Part shown: in pieces, positions 9,836 to 18,465 of the stretch
Layout: each line of letters opens with the position of its first letter
Numbering within the stretch: the stretch's first letter is position 1
Assembly (NCBI GenBank): GCA_963668325.1
Contig: OY764222.1
Span: 124,001-188,000, forward strand
Length of the DNA stretch: 64,000 bases
Source of the DNA: MPNP01 sp963668325
Lineage (GTDB): Bacteria > Pseudomonadota > Alphaproteobacteria > Rhodobacterales > Rhodobacteraceae
Reading direction: 5' to 3'
The notes under the pieces: generated by a model
The model's database searches: none
The model's input: the letters and a program-made list of their open reading frames with translations, nothing else
What the model was told of the DNA's origin: nothing
Program-made: the position numbers and the translations under genes

Positions 9836-10057
9836 ATGAGTACAACTGGAATATCTACCTGGGCGGTAGACCTTGCTGATGTTGGGGCAATTTATCCCTT
9901 TCAAGGCATAGAATTGATTCTGTTGATCATTGCCCTGGTTTTCTGGATTTGGTGGCACATAGTCACTTTCCGTATGGAATTTAATCGTCAGGACAAAAAA
10001 ATTCGCATGTATGGTAATTCGGAAGAAATAACCAAAGCAATTGAAAACGACAAATAG
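9836..10057 (+). CDS. Small single-helix membrane protein, partner of the Amt transporter
   Basis: A 73-residue protein with one strong membrane helix (about residues 25-47, ELILLIIALVFWIWWHIV) and a charged C-terminal tail. It starts 19 bases after the Amt gene with a good ribosome-binding site (GAAAGGAG) and is followed directly by a strong terminator, so it is co-transcribed with the transporter and forms a two-gene unit. I do not recognise the family. Its position and topology suggest an accessory subunit or regulator of the transporter; it lacks any PII-like features. Confidence 0.75.
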   Translation: MSTTGISTWAVDLADVGAIYPFQGIELILLIIALVFWIWWHIVTFRMEFNRQDKKIRMYGNSEEITKAIENDK

Positions 10058-10071
10058 ACCTTAATCTTTAT

Positions 10072-10095
10072 TCAGGGGGCTTTCGGGCCCCCTGA
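10072..10095 (+). terminator. Rho-independent terminator after the Amt operon
   Basis: A perfect 9-bp stem (TCAGGGGGC / GCCCCCTGA) with the loop TTTCGG, followed by a T-rich tract, 14 bases after the stop codon of the small membrane protein. Confidence 0.9.
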
Positions 10096-10143
10096 TTCTT
10101 TAATCTATAGGCGATCAACCCTTCTTTAAAACCCCAAGTCTTT

Positions 10144-10938
10144 TTACAGTAAATTGGCAATATCATTGCCAAGGTATTGTGGAATACCTTCGGGATCAAA
10201 TCCTTTGCTTTCAAAACCACCTTGTCCCCAAGGGTATCCTCGTTGGTTTGATATAATCCTTGTGTTTCCAAACCAATGATCATCACACTCATGTGTGTGG
10301 CCATAGATCCATAAAGCAGGTTGATAGGTTTTCAGTATTTCCATCATATCGAGCGAGTTGAAGGCCGGTACCAAGGGACTTTTATGGTGTTTGGTTTTTG
10401 GATTGATTACTGGTGCATGATGAGTAATAACCACACGCGGGCCTGTTAGTACCTCACCAAACCAGGCAACCAGTTTCCTAACGAACACCTCATGGAGTTT
10501 CACTGTATATTCTGGAGTAAGGACATAATTATCTTCCCCCATTATTTGTTGATAATCTTGCATTTGCCATCTGGCGTCCAGCATCGCCATCGCATTCCCA
10601 CCACTAAAATCTGTCCACATGGTTCCACCAAAAAAGTGGACACCATTCAAGGATACGGCCTCATCCTGCAGGAAAATTACTTTGGGGTGGTATTGAGCCA
10701 ACCAGTTTTTGAATTTTTCTGTCTCTTCCCACATTGGTGTTCGGGTATAGAACTCATGATTACCGGCAATATAAATGACTGGTTTGTTCCAGCCGGCTAA
10801 CAATTTATCCAAGGGAAGCAAATCCCGGAAAACAATAATATCACCTGCCAAAATCATTAAATCGGCATCATCTGCCAAGGGTAGTAGAAATTCTACCCCA
10901 AACTCTAGGTGCAAATCACTGAAGGTAATGATCTTCAT
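10144..10938 (-). CDS. Calcineurin-like metallophosphoesterase
   Basis: A 264-residue protein with the complete two-metal phosphoesterase motif set: SDLHLEF at the N-terminus, then AGDII, GNHEFY, ITHHAP and GHTHECDD. Members hydrolyse phosphomono- or phosphodiesters, including nucleotides and cyclic nucleotides; the substrate cannot be predicted here. No signal peptide or membrane helix, so it should be cytoplasmic. It converges on the Amt operon with the terminator between them, and it is the last ordinary gene before the insertion-sequence island. Confidence 0.88.
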   Translation of the reverse strand: MKIITFSDLHLEFGVEFLLPLADDADLMILAGDIIVFRDLLPLDKLLAGWNKPVIYIAGNHEFYTRTPMWEETEKFKNWLAQYHPKVIFLQDEAVSLNGVHFFGGTMWTDFSGGNAMAMLDARWQMQDYQQIMGEDNYVLTPEYTVKLHEVFVRKLVAWFGEVLTGPRVVITHHAPVINPKTKHHKSPLVPAFNSLDMMEILKTYQPALWIYGHTHECDDHWFGNTRIISNQRGYPWGQGGFESKGFDPEGIPQYLGNDIANLL

Positions 10939-11143
10939 AACAACGCTATATAATTTAAATTTGATTATAACTTATCTGGGAATCGCTGGCTCAAGATTTG
11001 ATGTCTTTCGGGATTAAACTAAATCAACCGGAACACAACCAATAATGTCAATTGGAAGTGGTGATTAGAGGCTATGCATCCTTACAATTTCATAAAATGC
11101 TCTGAGTTCACCGGTTGAGGTCAGTATGTGCTCCGGCAAACAT

Positions 11144-11779
11144 GAGACTGTGAAAGTATTCAAATCAACCCTTAACTGAGCAAATTTTTACCGGTTTTCA
11201 TTTCCTGATTTCAACTCATCCAGGCAAGATTAACTTGACCATTCGACCCTTGGCCTTGTTAGCTGAATATTTATTTCAAATAATGCCCCTCTACCCCTGG
11301 TTTTATTGCTTGTGTTATGATTCATTGGTGGCGAACAATAAATTCTTTTTTCAATTTAGGATAAGCAATGCCACAACGACGTTACCAGGAGGTTCTGTCC
11401 CGTAACACCGTCCAGTCTGGACGACTATGTCGAACCAAACCATCCGGTCCGGGCCATTGATGTGTTTGTTCAGACGCTTGCTTTGGGGAAGCTGGGGTTT
11501 GGGCATGCCGATGCATGGTCTGGCTCGGGTCAACCTCCTTATAATCCGGCCATCCTCCTGAAGTTGTATATCTATGGGTATCAGAACAAAGTCCGCAGCT
11601 CCCGTGCTCTGGAAGCAGTAGCTCGAGATAATATCAAAGTGATGTGGCTTTGTCAGGGAGCGACCCCGACTTACAAGACCATTGCCGATTTTCGCAAGAA
11701 CAACCTTGCGGCCTTGCAGAATGTCAACCGTGAGTTTGTCCAGGTTTGTCGGGACTTGTCTTTGGTCGGCGGGACCAAG
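11144..11779 (+). mobile_element. Decayed, truncated IS1182-family element
   Basis: The left end carries the same 17-base terminal sequence as the intact neighbour (GAGACTGTGAAAGTATT, 11144-11160). It is followed by a related but clearly diverged leader and the first 140 or so codons of a similar transposase, then stops where the intact element begins. Divergence from the intact copy in both leader and coding part shows it is not a recent duplicate. The right end is absent. Confidence 0.85.
11368..11779 (+). pseudogene. IS1182-family transposase fragment
   Basis: The 5' third of a transposase closely related to the intact one at 12004. After the first ten codons (MPQRRYQEV and following) a small deletion relative to the intact copy shifts the frame, and the reading frame resumes around 11462 with VFVQTLALGKLGFGHADAW. 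The sequence is cut at 11779 by the left end of the neighbouring IS, before the catalytic region. It cannot make active transposase. Confidence 0.85.
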
Positions 11780-11796
11780 GAGACTGTGAAAGTATT
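11780..11796 (+). repeat. Left terminal inverted repeat of the IS1182-family element
   Basis: GAGACTGTGAAAGTATT, identical to the reverse complement of 13672-13688 and to the left end of the truncated copy at 11144. Confidence 0.9.
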
Positions 11797-12003
11797 CAAA
11801 TCAACCCTTTATTGAGTAATATTTTTGCAGTTTTTATAGCCTGACCCCACTCCTTTCAGTCACGTTTATCCTGGTCTATCAACCCTTTTCCATTCCCCTG
11901 AATATTTTTTCAACAATCACCCCTTTTCCCTCTTGTCTTCGTGCATCATCTCTGATTCACTGCTTCTGAACAATAAATCACTTTTTTCAATTTAGGATTA
12001 ACA

Positions 12004-13485
12004 ATGTCAAAACGACGGTACCAGGAACTTCAGCCCCGCACGGCGGTTCAGTTGTTACCACCGAGTTTGAATGATTATGTTGCCCCGGACAATCCGGTCC
12101 GGGCAATTGATGCATTTGTCCAGACGCTTGCTTTGAGCGAGATGGGGTTTGGACATGCCGAGGCATGGTCTGGTTCAGGCCAACCTCCCTATGATCCGGC
12201 AGTACTATTGAAGCTCTATATCTATGGCTATCAAAACAAAATTCGTAGTTCCCGTGCTCTGGAAAAGGCAACCCGGTGTAATGTCGAAGTGATGTGGTTG
12301 TGTCAGGGAGCGAGACCGACTTACAAGACCATTTCCGATTTTCGCAAGAACAACCTTGTGGCCTTGCGGAATGTCAACCGTGAGTTTGTCCAGGTTTGTC
12401 GGGACTTGTCCTTGATTGGAGGTCGTCGGGTCGCTGTTGACGGGACTTTTTTGAAGGCCAGTGCCAATGGTGCCACTGTTCATACCAAGAGTGAACTTGC
12501 CCGTGAGATTTCTCATCTGGATAGCAAGATTGCGGCTTACTTTGAGGCGTTGGCCGAAGCAGATGACACCGATGCTGAGGGAGACTTGTCTGATCCTGAC
12601 CTGGTTGCCAAGATGGCTGCCTTAGTAGCTCGTTGTGAGCAGAAGAAGGCTTTGCAGGAGCGTGTGCTTGCAAGTGGTGAGAAACAGCTTTCGGAGGTTG
12701 ATCCGGATGCTCGCCTGTTAAGCAAGAGGGGGAAAAGTGTGGTTGGTTATAATGGCCAGATTGCGGTGGATGATGAAGCCAAGCTGATTGTGGCGGTTGA
12801 TCTGGTGCAGGATGGCAATGATACCCAGCAGTTGGCACCGATGATGACAAAAGCCCAGGAGGCGACAGGCAACAAGGATTTGGTTGGTCTGGCGGATACC
12901 GGTTATGCGAATGGCGAACATTTGAAAGCGTGCGAAGAGAAGGGAATGGCGATGTATGTACCCTTACCGAAACAGGCCTCCCACAAGGGCTTGGATGGTC
13001 GTTTTGGGCGTGATGATTTCCAGTACGATAAAACGACTGATACCTATGTCTGTCCGGCGGGCCAGAAGTTAACTCCCAGTGCTGGCAAGCATACTCATAA
13101 AGGCAAGCGTTATTTGACTTATCGTTTGAGCGCCAAAGTGTGTGGTGCATGTCCTCGCAAAGAACATTGTCTGGCGCCGAGCAAGACCTATCGTCTTATT
13201 AGACGTTGGGAACATGAAGCTGTGATGGATCGCCATCGTCAGCGGATGGCCAAGGGTGCAGGGGTCATGCGTCAGCGTGGGTCTTTGGTTGAACATCCCT
13301 TTGGAACCCTCAAATGTTGGGCTGGGATCAATTATTTCCTGATGCGTGGTCTGGCCAAGTGCCGTGGTGAGTTGAACCTGATGACGTTGTGTTACAATTT
13401 CAAACGGGTCTTGAATGAGATTGGTGTGGGGGCTTTTGTTGCGTATTGTAGGGCTAGAAGAGAACTTCAAGGGATACGTATGTGA
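12004..13485 (+). CDS. IS1182-family transposase
   Basis: A complete 493-residue DDE transposase. The N-terminal part (PPSLNDYVAPDNPVRAIDAF, then PYDPAVLLKLYIYGYQN and TYKTISDFRKNN) is the conserved DNA-binding/DUF772 region of this family; the catalytic part holds VAVDGTFLKA (first Asp), VGLADTGYANGEH (second Asp) and VEHPFGTLKCW (Glu). A short Cys cluster (CGACPRKEHC) lies before the last catalytic segment, as is common in the family. The ATG follows a leader of about 200 bases inside the element. With intact ends and frame, it may still be mobile. Confidence 0.95.
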   Translation: MSKRRYQELQPRTAVQLLPPSLNDYVAPDNPVRAIDAFVQTLALSEMGFGHAEAWSGSGQPPYDPAVLLKLYIYGYQNKIRSSRALEKATRCNVEVMWLCQGARPTYKTISDFRKNNLVALRNVNREFVQVCRDLSLIGGRRVAVDGTFLKASANGATVHTKSELAREISHLDSKIAAYFEALAEADDTDAEGDLSDPDLVAKMAALVARCEQKKALQERVLASGEKQLSEVDPDARLLSKRGKSVVGYNGQIAVDDEAKLIVAVDLVQDGNDTQQLAPMMTKAQEATGNKDLVGLADTGYANGEHLKACEEKGMAMYVPLPKQASHKGLDGRFGRDDFQYDKTTDTYVCPAGQKLTPSAGKHTHKGKRYLTYRLSAKVCGACPRKEHCLAPSKTYRLIRRWEHEAVMDRHRQRMAKGAGVMRQRGSLVEHPFGTLKCWAGINYFLMRGLAKCRGELNLMTLCYNFKRVLNEIGVGAFVAYCRARRELQGIRM

Positions 13486-13671
13486 TTTTTTCTGGGAAAG
13501 AGTATGTTTTTCGTGTTTTGGGGTCAAAATGACCCTGAAAGCAAGGATTTTTGGATGAAAGTGACTTTGTGATAATTATTGGTGAAATTTAACCTTGTTT
13601 TTACTCTGAAGCGAGGTCAAAACAACCTTGATTTGAAGGTCTGGGTAAAGCCCCCGAAATAATGAAAATCA

Positions 13672-13688
13672 AATACTTTCACAGTCTC
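13672..13688 (-). repeat. Right terminal inverted repeat of the IS1182-family element
   Basis: AATACTTTCACAGTCTC, the exact reverse complement of the left repeat at 11780-11796. Confidence 0.9.
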
Positions 13689-13790
13689 CCCAGTGGCCGC
13701 GGCCACACCGGTCAGGAAGATCAGCAGCATCAAGATGGCCCTGATGGCCACCTGCGGTGGGGTTGGTAATAGGCGAAGAAAGTGGATCAT
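13689..13790 (-). pseudogene. 5' fragment of a secreted-protein gene cut by the IS1182-family element
   Basis: An ATG preceded by AAGGAGA at good spacing opens a frame with a classic signal peptide: a basic start, the hydrophobic core AILMLLIFLTGVAAA and a small-residue cleavage site. After 34 codons the frame runs into the right end of the IS element, where it is lost. The rest of the gene is not found on the far side of the island, so it has been deleted or moved. The mature protein's identity is unknown. Confidence 0.6.
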
Positions 13791-13913
13791 GGTGAATGTC
13801 TCCTTGTAGGTGATTGAGTCAGGTATGGCTGGTAAATCAGTCATCGGACCCCCAGTTGGCGGACAGCCGCCACGATACTCTGGAATATAGTCCAATCGGA
13901 TCAGGAATTGAAG

Positions 13914-13986
13914 TCCAGGAGGCAAAAAAAGAAGCTTTCGTGATCCCGCCAGTTCGCATCTCACGCCATTTTTTTTGCCTCCTGGA
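13914..13986. repeat. 17-bp perfect inverted repeat with A-tract arms
   Basis: TCCAGGAGGCAAAAAAA at 13914-13930 is repeated in reverse complement at 13970-13986, with 39 bases between. It lies in the non-coding stretch between the two IS elements. It could be a terminator-like hairpin or the ends of a small decayed element; no gene is enclosed. Confidence 0.7.
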
Positions 13987-14096
13987 TCAGAAAAATCTGG
14001 AGGAAACCCGAGCTGCAATTTTCAAAGGGAACTGGTTCCCGGCCTGCATGGTCGAAAAATTGAACGTGGGCCCATGAAGGATAGCCAACAAAACTG

Positions 14097-14105
14097 CAAA
14101 AGCTC
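14097..14105 (+). repeat. Target-site duplication, left copy
   Basis: CAAAAGCTC immediately before the IS4-like element; the same nine bases follow its right end at 15807-15815. Confidence 0.85.
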
Positions 14106-15806
14106 CAGTAATTCCCGCTTAAATTTTATTTCGCCATAAACAGGGCGTTTACAAAGTTAGTAAAATTTATTTTTCGTAAACAGCTTGCAATCACTTTTTG
14201 CCAAATTGCCATGATTCTCATATTATTGGAACCAATAACAATTGTTTTCAATAATAACATTTTCGAGCAGTATCATGTACCAGAAACTCCGTCGGTATGT
14301 TTCAATGCCAGGCCTTCTGTCAACCGTTGGCAAGGTTTTCGACACCGTTCCAGACCCAATCAACAACCGAGGTTTCACCCTCCGAGATTGTCTGATGTCA
14401 GGTTTGGCGGTGTATCATGTCAAATCACCCTCCCTCCTGGACTTTGACCAAAAAACCCGGGGTAAGGATGCCGACCCCACAGTGGTCCATAATCTCAAGA
14501 CCCTCTTTGGCGTCAAGAAGGCGCCGTCCGACACTTGCTTGCGCGAACGACTGGATCCGGTTGACCCCAGCCATTTCCGTGAAGCCTTCAAGGCGGTCTT
14601 CACCAATTTCCAACGAAGCAAGGGGCTGGAACATTTCACGGTCTTGGGCGATCATTATCTAATGGCCCTTGATGGCACCGGTTATTACAGCTCCAACAAG
14701 GTGTGTTGCTCCTCCTGTTGTGTCAAGACGTATCGCAACGGCACCAAATCCTATTATCATCAGATGATGGCCGGTGCTCTGGTTCATCCAACAATCAAGA
14801 CCGTCATTCCGTTTGCCCCGGAAATGATCACCCGTAAGGATGGGGAGGCTAAGAACGATTGTGAACGGAATGCCGCCAAACGGTTCATCACCGCCTTCCG
14901 AGAAGATCACCCGCATCTCAAGACCATTGTCGTGGAAGACGGGCTGGCTTCCAATGCGCCCCATATCAGACACTTGCAGAAGCATGATCTACGCTTTATC
15001 CTGGGGGCCAGAGAAGGTGACCACAAAGCCTTATATAACTGGGTTGACACCCATCCGGATACCCAAGCCCTGAGCCGAAGGGAACGAACCAGTAAAGGGG
15101 TGATTACCCATCAGTTCCGCTGGCTCAATAACGTCCCCCTGAACGACAGCAATGTCAACCTGGAGGTCAATGTCCTCTTCTATTCCGAAACCAAGCCCAT
15201 TGGCAAGAAACAAGACAATGAAGTCAAGACGACCAAATGGGGCTGGGTTTCTGATCTTCCTCTCAATGAAACAACGGTGATGCCTATGATGCGAGCTGCC
15301 AGATCGCGCTGGCGGATAGAAAACGAAAATATAAAAATTCTGAAGTCCGAAGCCGGAAATGGTTATCGGCTGGAGCACAGCTATGGTCATGGAAAGTACA
15401 ATCTTGCCAGTGTGATGGCCAATTTATGCCTGCTGGATTTTCTGGTGGAACAGGTGGTTGCACAGTGTTGCGGCCTGTTTCAGCAGGCACTCAAAAAGAA
15501 GAAACGCAAGAAATATCTATGGGAAGCGATGCGAATGTTGTTTACCCTTGTTAAAATCAATAGTTGGGAAACCTATTACCGCCTGTTAATCGAACCACGC
15601 CAGATGATTGAAGGGGAGATGCTTCTTCGTGATCCTTAGCAAAGCAACCATGTCACCGTAAGTGTTCCACCGGATATTCAGAATAAATCACATCAGAAGA
15701 AAAGATAATGGGGGTAAAAACTCTTCGGTATCGCTTGCCAACTTGGTGGAGGGAGCTTATAAGGAACAGAATTGGCCTTTGGGCTAAAAATTAGCGGGAA
15801 CTACTG
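14106..15806 (+). mobile_element. IS4-like insertion sequence (about 1.7 kb) with 9-bp target duplication
   Basis: A 1701-base element. Its ends are imperfect inverted repeats: CAGTAATTCCCGCT on the left against CAGTAGTTCCCGCT read inward from the right, matching over roughly 22 bases with three mismatches. The nine bases CAAAAGCTC are directly repeated at both sides. One transposase gene fills the interior. The coding part is notably GC-richer than host genes. The exact duplication could be longer because CTG precedes it on both sides; the inverted repeats favour nine bases. Confidence 0.88.
14275..15639 (+). CDS. DDE transposase of an IS4-like element
   Basis: A complete transposase of 454 residues. 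Recognisable parts are YLMALDGTGYYSS (likely first catalytic Asp), a Cys cluster CCSSCCVKTY, KNDCERNAAKR, IVVEDGLASNAPHI (second Asp) and RWRIENENIKILKSEAG (Y/R-x-E type third catalytic segment). The nine-base target duplication fits the IS4-type groups. I place it among IS4-like or unclassified (ISNCY) DDE transposases but cannot name the subgroup. An in-frame ATG eleven codons upstream is possible; I prefer this one because similar transposases begin near the MYQKLRRYV segment. Confidence 0.85.
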   Translation: MYQKLRRYVSMPGLLSTVGKVFDTVPDPINNRGFTLRDCLMSGLAVYHVKSPSLLDFDQKTRGKDADPTVVHNLKTLFGVKKAPSDTCLRERLDPVDPSHFREAFKAVFTNFQRSKGLEHFTVLGDHYLMALDGTGYYSSNKVCCSSCCVKTYRNGTKSYYHQMMAGALVHPTIKTVIPFAPEMITRKDGEAKNDCERNAAKRFITAFREDHPHLKTIVVEDGLASNAPHIRHLQKHDLRFILGAREGDHKALYNWVDTHPDTQALSRRERTSKGVITHQFRWLNNVPLNDSNVNLEVNVLFYSETKPIGKKQDNEVKTTKWGWVSDLPLNETTVMPMMRAARSRWRIENENIKILKSEAGNGYRLEHSYGHGKYNLASVMANLCLLDFLVEQVVAQCCGLFQQALKKKKRKKYLWEAMRMLFTLVKINSWETYYRLLIEPRQMIEGEMLLRDP

Positions 15807-15815
15807 CAAAAGCTC
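15807..15815 (+). repeat. Target-site duplication, right copy
   Basis: CAAAAGCTC directly after the right end of the IS4-like element, matching 14097-14105. Confidence 0.85.
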
Positions 15816-16219
15816 ACCCTCTGCCCCCTGTTCATACTTCTATTTTCGGAGGCATCTGGCACCTCCGAACAAATCTATTGCCCTTCACGGCAATCTGACG
15901 GGGTCTTGGAACAGGTAATTTTAGGGTTCAAACTGTCAATCTGGCAAATTCCCTTTAGTTTGGCCATTCAAAACCGGCCGAAGGCCGCAAATTCGCAGGT
16001 ACCGGGAGGATCTTGGTAGAATTCAATCACGGGACATGGGTGGGGTGCCCTGTTTCGCGAATTTATGGCTTTATTATTTATATCTTGTTGATAACTTCTG
16101 GAACGCCCTTACCACCGCACTTAAAATCATTTTTAACAAATGGCTATTATCGGGGATATTTGGGATACTGGAGGGCTACTGTAATTGAAAACACAGGATG
16201 ATTATTCCAAATATGCCTT
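15816..16219. other. Non-coding stretch between the IS4-like element and brnT
   Basis: About 400 bases without a convincing gene. It contains a small 8-bp hairpin (TTCGGAGG at 15845-15852 with CCTCCGAA at 15862-15869). I see no remnant I can name and no clear promoter. Confidence 0.4.
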
Positions 16220-16501
16220 ATGAAATTTGAGTACCATGAGAGAAAAAGCATTACAAATGAATCCAAACATGGTATTAACTTTGTAGAGGCTCAGGAGATT
16301 TGGTCCGATCGTTGTAGGGTGGTAATTAAAGCAACTACACGAGGTGAGGAGCGTCAGTTGACCATAGGAAAGATAGCCGACAGGCTTTGGACAGCTGTCT
16401 GGACCCGACGTGGTAGGAACATCCGGCTAATTTCCGTTCGCCGAGCCCGAGATGATGAGAGAAGAAAATATAAAGAAAATGATAACAGCGGAAGAATTTG
16501 A
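16220..16501 (+). CDS. brnT: BrnT-family toxin (DUF497 ribonuclease)
   Basis: A 93-residue protein of the BrnT (DUF497) family, ribonuclease toxins of type II toxin-antitoxin systems. Signatures are FEYHERKSITNESKHGINF (W/F-x-x-x-K...KHGI-F start), the short strand EIWSD, and the C-terminal IRLISVRRARDDERRKY with the basic catalytic cluster. Length is normal. It overlaps the antitoxin gene by about 50 bases, in the toxin-first order usual for brnTA. It sits at the edge of the IS island, a common place for such modules. Confidence 0.88.
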   Translation: MKFEYHERKSITNESKHGINFVEAQEIWSDRCRVVIKATTRGEERQLTIGKIADRLWTAVWTRRGRNIRLISVRRARDDERRKYKENDNSGRI

Positions 16502-16706
16502 TCGCCGGTTCGATGCCGGGGAAGACATCAGTGAATGGGTGGATTGGTCCACGGCAAGACGCCCGGGCCTCGAAAAAAAACGTGTATATCTGAGTCTCCC
16601 CGCATGGGCTGTAAAGAGCCTTGACAAGCAGGCCAAAAGCCAAGGTGTATCCCGGTCATCGTTGATCAACAAAATGATTTCTAAAAACCTGGAATCAGCA
16701 TCCTGA
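16452..16706 (+). CDS. brnA: BrnA-family antitoxin
   Basis: An 84-residue antitoxin that should bind BrnT and repress the shared promoter. The C-terminal half (KRVYLSLPAWAVKSLDKQAK, then GVSRSSLINKMISKNL) is a ribbon-helix-helix DNA-binding domain like those of CopG/DUF4415 proteins; the N-terminal part (ITAEEFDRRFDAGEDISEWV) would contact the toxin. Start is uncertain: codons 1, 2 and 10 are all ATG; the longest reading overlaps brnT by 50 bases. Confidence 0.83.
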   Translation: MMREENIKKMITAEEFDRRFDAGEDISEWVDWSTARRPGLEKKRVYLSLPAWAVKSLDKQAKSQGVSRSSLINKMISKNLESAS

Positions 16707-17408
16707 TTTTAGGTCCCAAGTCCTTTCAAATTTCATTGTGAGGGACTATGGGGACCAATGTAATTTTGTGGGAGGCAGATCTTCTCCACCCTTGGTTAAT
16801 TCCATAAAACTGTCTTTTACGCTCTCGCCTGTGAAAAAGGATGCCATACTTTGGTCGGATATTTGAGACTATTCGCTCTTTTCGAAACTCCATCATATCT
16901 TGTCTACCTCGGTGAAGATCCTCCTGGTAGAAAACTACCATCAAATTTGTGTATAAAATCTGAATGGACACCTGCCAATCCTTGGCCAGTTACCACCCCG
17001 ACGAAATTATTGAGGGTGGGTCTCTGACTGGAACACCAGTGGATTGATCTATGAAAACCAACCTAAATTTCCGCCTACACATTGTATAACAAAAAGCGGG
17101 ATAGTTCTCCTTTATTTTTCCCTGACTAGCGGGTGTGGGGTGCAATTGACAATGGAATTGGTAAGGTTGCAGAAAACAACGCTATAATAGAAAATACAGC
17201 ACTCAATCAAAGTTTGATTTGAGTTTTGAAATGGGCTTTTGCAGCGACCTTACCAAAAACCAGGGAATGAAATTCTGTTGGGATACATGATTCGTAGGCC
17301 TTAACCAGATTTCCATAATTCTTGTACAAGCTGACATCTGCCGTGATGTATCAGTAATCTTTATCAATTAACAAAAAAAAGGATGAACAGTTATCCATAA
17401 CCTTGCGA
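16707..17408. other. Gene-poor stretch between brnA and the epimerase gene
   Basis: About 700 bases with no gene I can support. A minus-strand open frame at 16726-16971 lacks a ribosome-binding site and resembles nothing I know. No terminator or RNA gene was recognised. It may be decayed sequence belonging to the island. Confidence 0.4.
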
Positions 17409-18284
17409 CTAATGGATTTGTATTCTCATATCAAGCCAAATGGTTTCCCCCTGACGAACCTTATTCATACCCGCAAAACCATCCCATCTTTGATCATGCA
17501 TCGCATTTGTTACATGACTAACCGGCTCAACACAAATCGCTTCTAGGTCTTTGTTGATATAGACATGCAGGATGCTGGCACTAGATGATATTTCCAAGAT
17601 TATATCGGCTTGGTCGAGAGTTAGTTTGGAACTTCCACCCCACCTGCCAAAACATGAATCCATGCCGTTATTCTGCCTTGAACTCAGATTAACTTCTTTG
17701 TTTTCCAATACATTATATGAGGTCGGAATTAATCTCTTATCCGTTGCAAACTTGCCATCGGCGACAAATTTCAAATTTGCTTCACCCTTAGCCAGATTGA
17801 ACCAGGGATGAAAACCCAAACCTGCTTTAATCCAATCGAATTGATTGTTACAATATCCGACCCTGGCCCAAAACCCGTTTTGATCAGATACCTCAAACTC
17901 CTGCATCCCAATCCCAATACATTTGCCTTCATTGGAATAAAGTTTGGTTGACAGGTAGCAAGCACCCTTTCGAATATCCTGTGGGGTCCATTTTTCTGTC
18001 AAACCCAAGCCATGGATGGCACAAGTTTGTTCAGTCCAGTTTGTTGGAACATAAACCGGGCCATCACTTGTCAATACCGTTGATGGGAGGAGCCTATTAC
18101 AAAATGGCACCATGGCAAAACTACCATAAAGCGGAACCCTACCCTGGTCAAAATTGTGTTCAGGTTTTGGCTTAAAAATATCTACGTCTTTACCATCTTT
18201 GGAATAGGTAAACCTTTCTACTCGACCACCCTTATCGGGGTTGACTTGAATTAGATATTTTTCTGAGGCAATTTCCAGTACCAT
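17409..18284 (-). CDS. Aldose 1-epimerase-family protein
   Basis: A 291-residue galactose-mutarotase-like protein, the family that interconverts alpha and beta anomers of aldoses. It has the beta-sandwich pattern: GGRVERFTY near the N-terminus, MVPFCNRL (with the substrate-binding Asn-Arg), AIHGLGLTEKW with the catalytic His, GLGFHPWFNL with the second His, and a late glutamate in AICVEPVSHVTNAM. Length is slightly short for GalM but usual for the GalM-like group. A good AGGA ribosome-binding site precedes the ATG. It diverges from an SDR gene, which may point to a small sugar-oxidation unit; that is inference. Confidence 0.82.
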   Translation of the reverse strand: MVLEIASEKYLIQVNPDKGGRVERFTYSKDGKDVDIFKPKPEHNFDQGRVPLYGSFAMVPFCNRLLPSTVLTSDGPVYVPTNWTEQTCAIHGLGLTEKWTPQDIRKGACYLSTKLYSNEGKCIGIGMQEFEVSDQNGFWARVGYCNNQFDWIKAGLGFHPWFNLAKGEANLKFVADGKFATDKRLIPTSYNVLENKEVNLSSRQNNGMDSCFGRWGGSSKLTLDQADIILEISSSASILHVYINKDLEAICVEPVSHVTNAMHDQRWDGFAGMNKVRQGETIWLDMRIQIH

Positions 18285-18465
18285 AATCTTTTCCTGTTTC
18301 TATACTCGGCCATAGGTTAAGTTGGAATTTGGGACGAATTCCTATTTAATTTACCTGATTTTAAAACAAGTGAAGATACAAGTTTCGTTTACTCGCCATT
18401 GAATTAAATTGTGAACTTGGATTTAATTTTAAACTAAGATATCCATACAAATAAAAAGGATAATT

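Larger units (their letters stand above)
11780..13688 (+). mobile_element. Intact IS1182-family insertion sequence (about 1.9 kb)
   Basis: A 1909-base element bounded by perfect 17-bp inverted repeats, with one full-length transposase gene. It cuts into a decayed relative on its left and into a secreted-protein gene on its right. No target duplication is visible: the left flank reads ACCAAGG and the right flank CCCAGTGG, so the two flanks were probably not adjacent before. Its base composition is more GC-rich than the surrounding genes. Confidence 0.9.

Noticed and set aside
13617..14018. 133-codon minus-strand frame as a whole gene
   Set aside because: It crosses the IS end and starts far upstream of the real ribosome-binding site; only 13689-13790 is a credible gene fragment.
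11144..15815. Composite transposon carrying cargo between two insertion sequences
   Set aside because: The two elements belong to different families and the DNA between them carries only a gene fragment and an inverted repeat.
16726..16971. Minus-strand open frame of 81 codons
   Set aside because: No ribosome-binding site, no recognisable motif and unusual composition; probably chance or decayed sequence.
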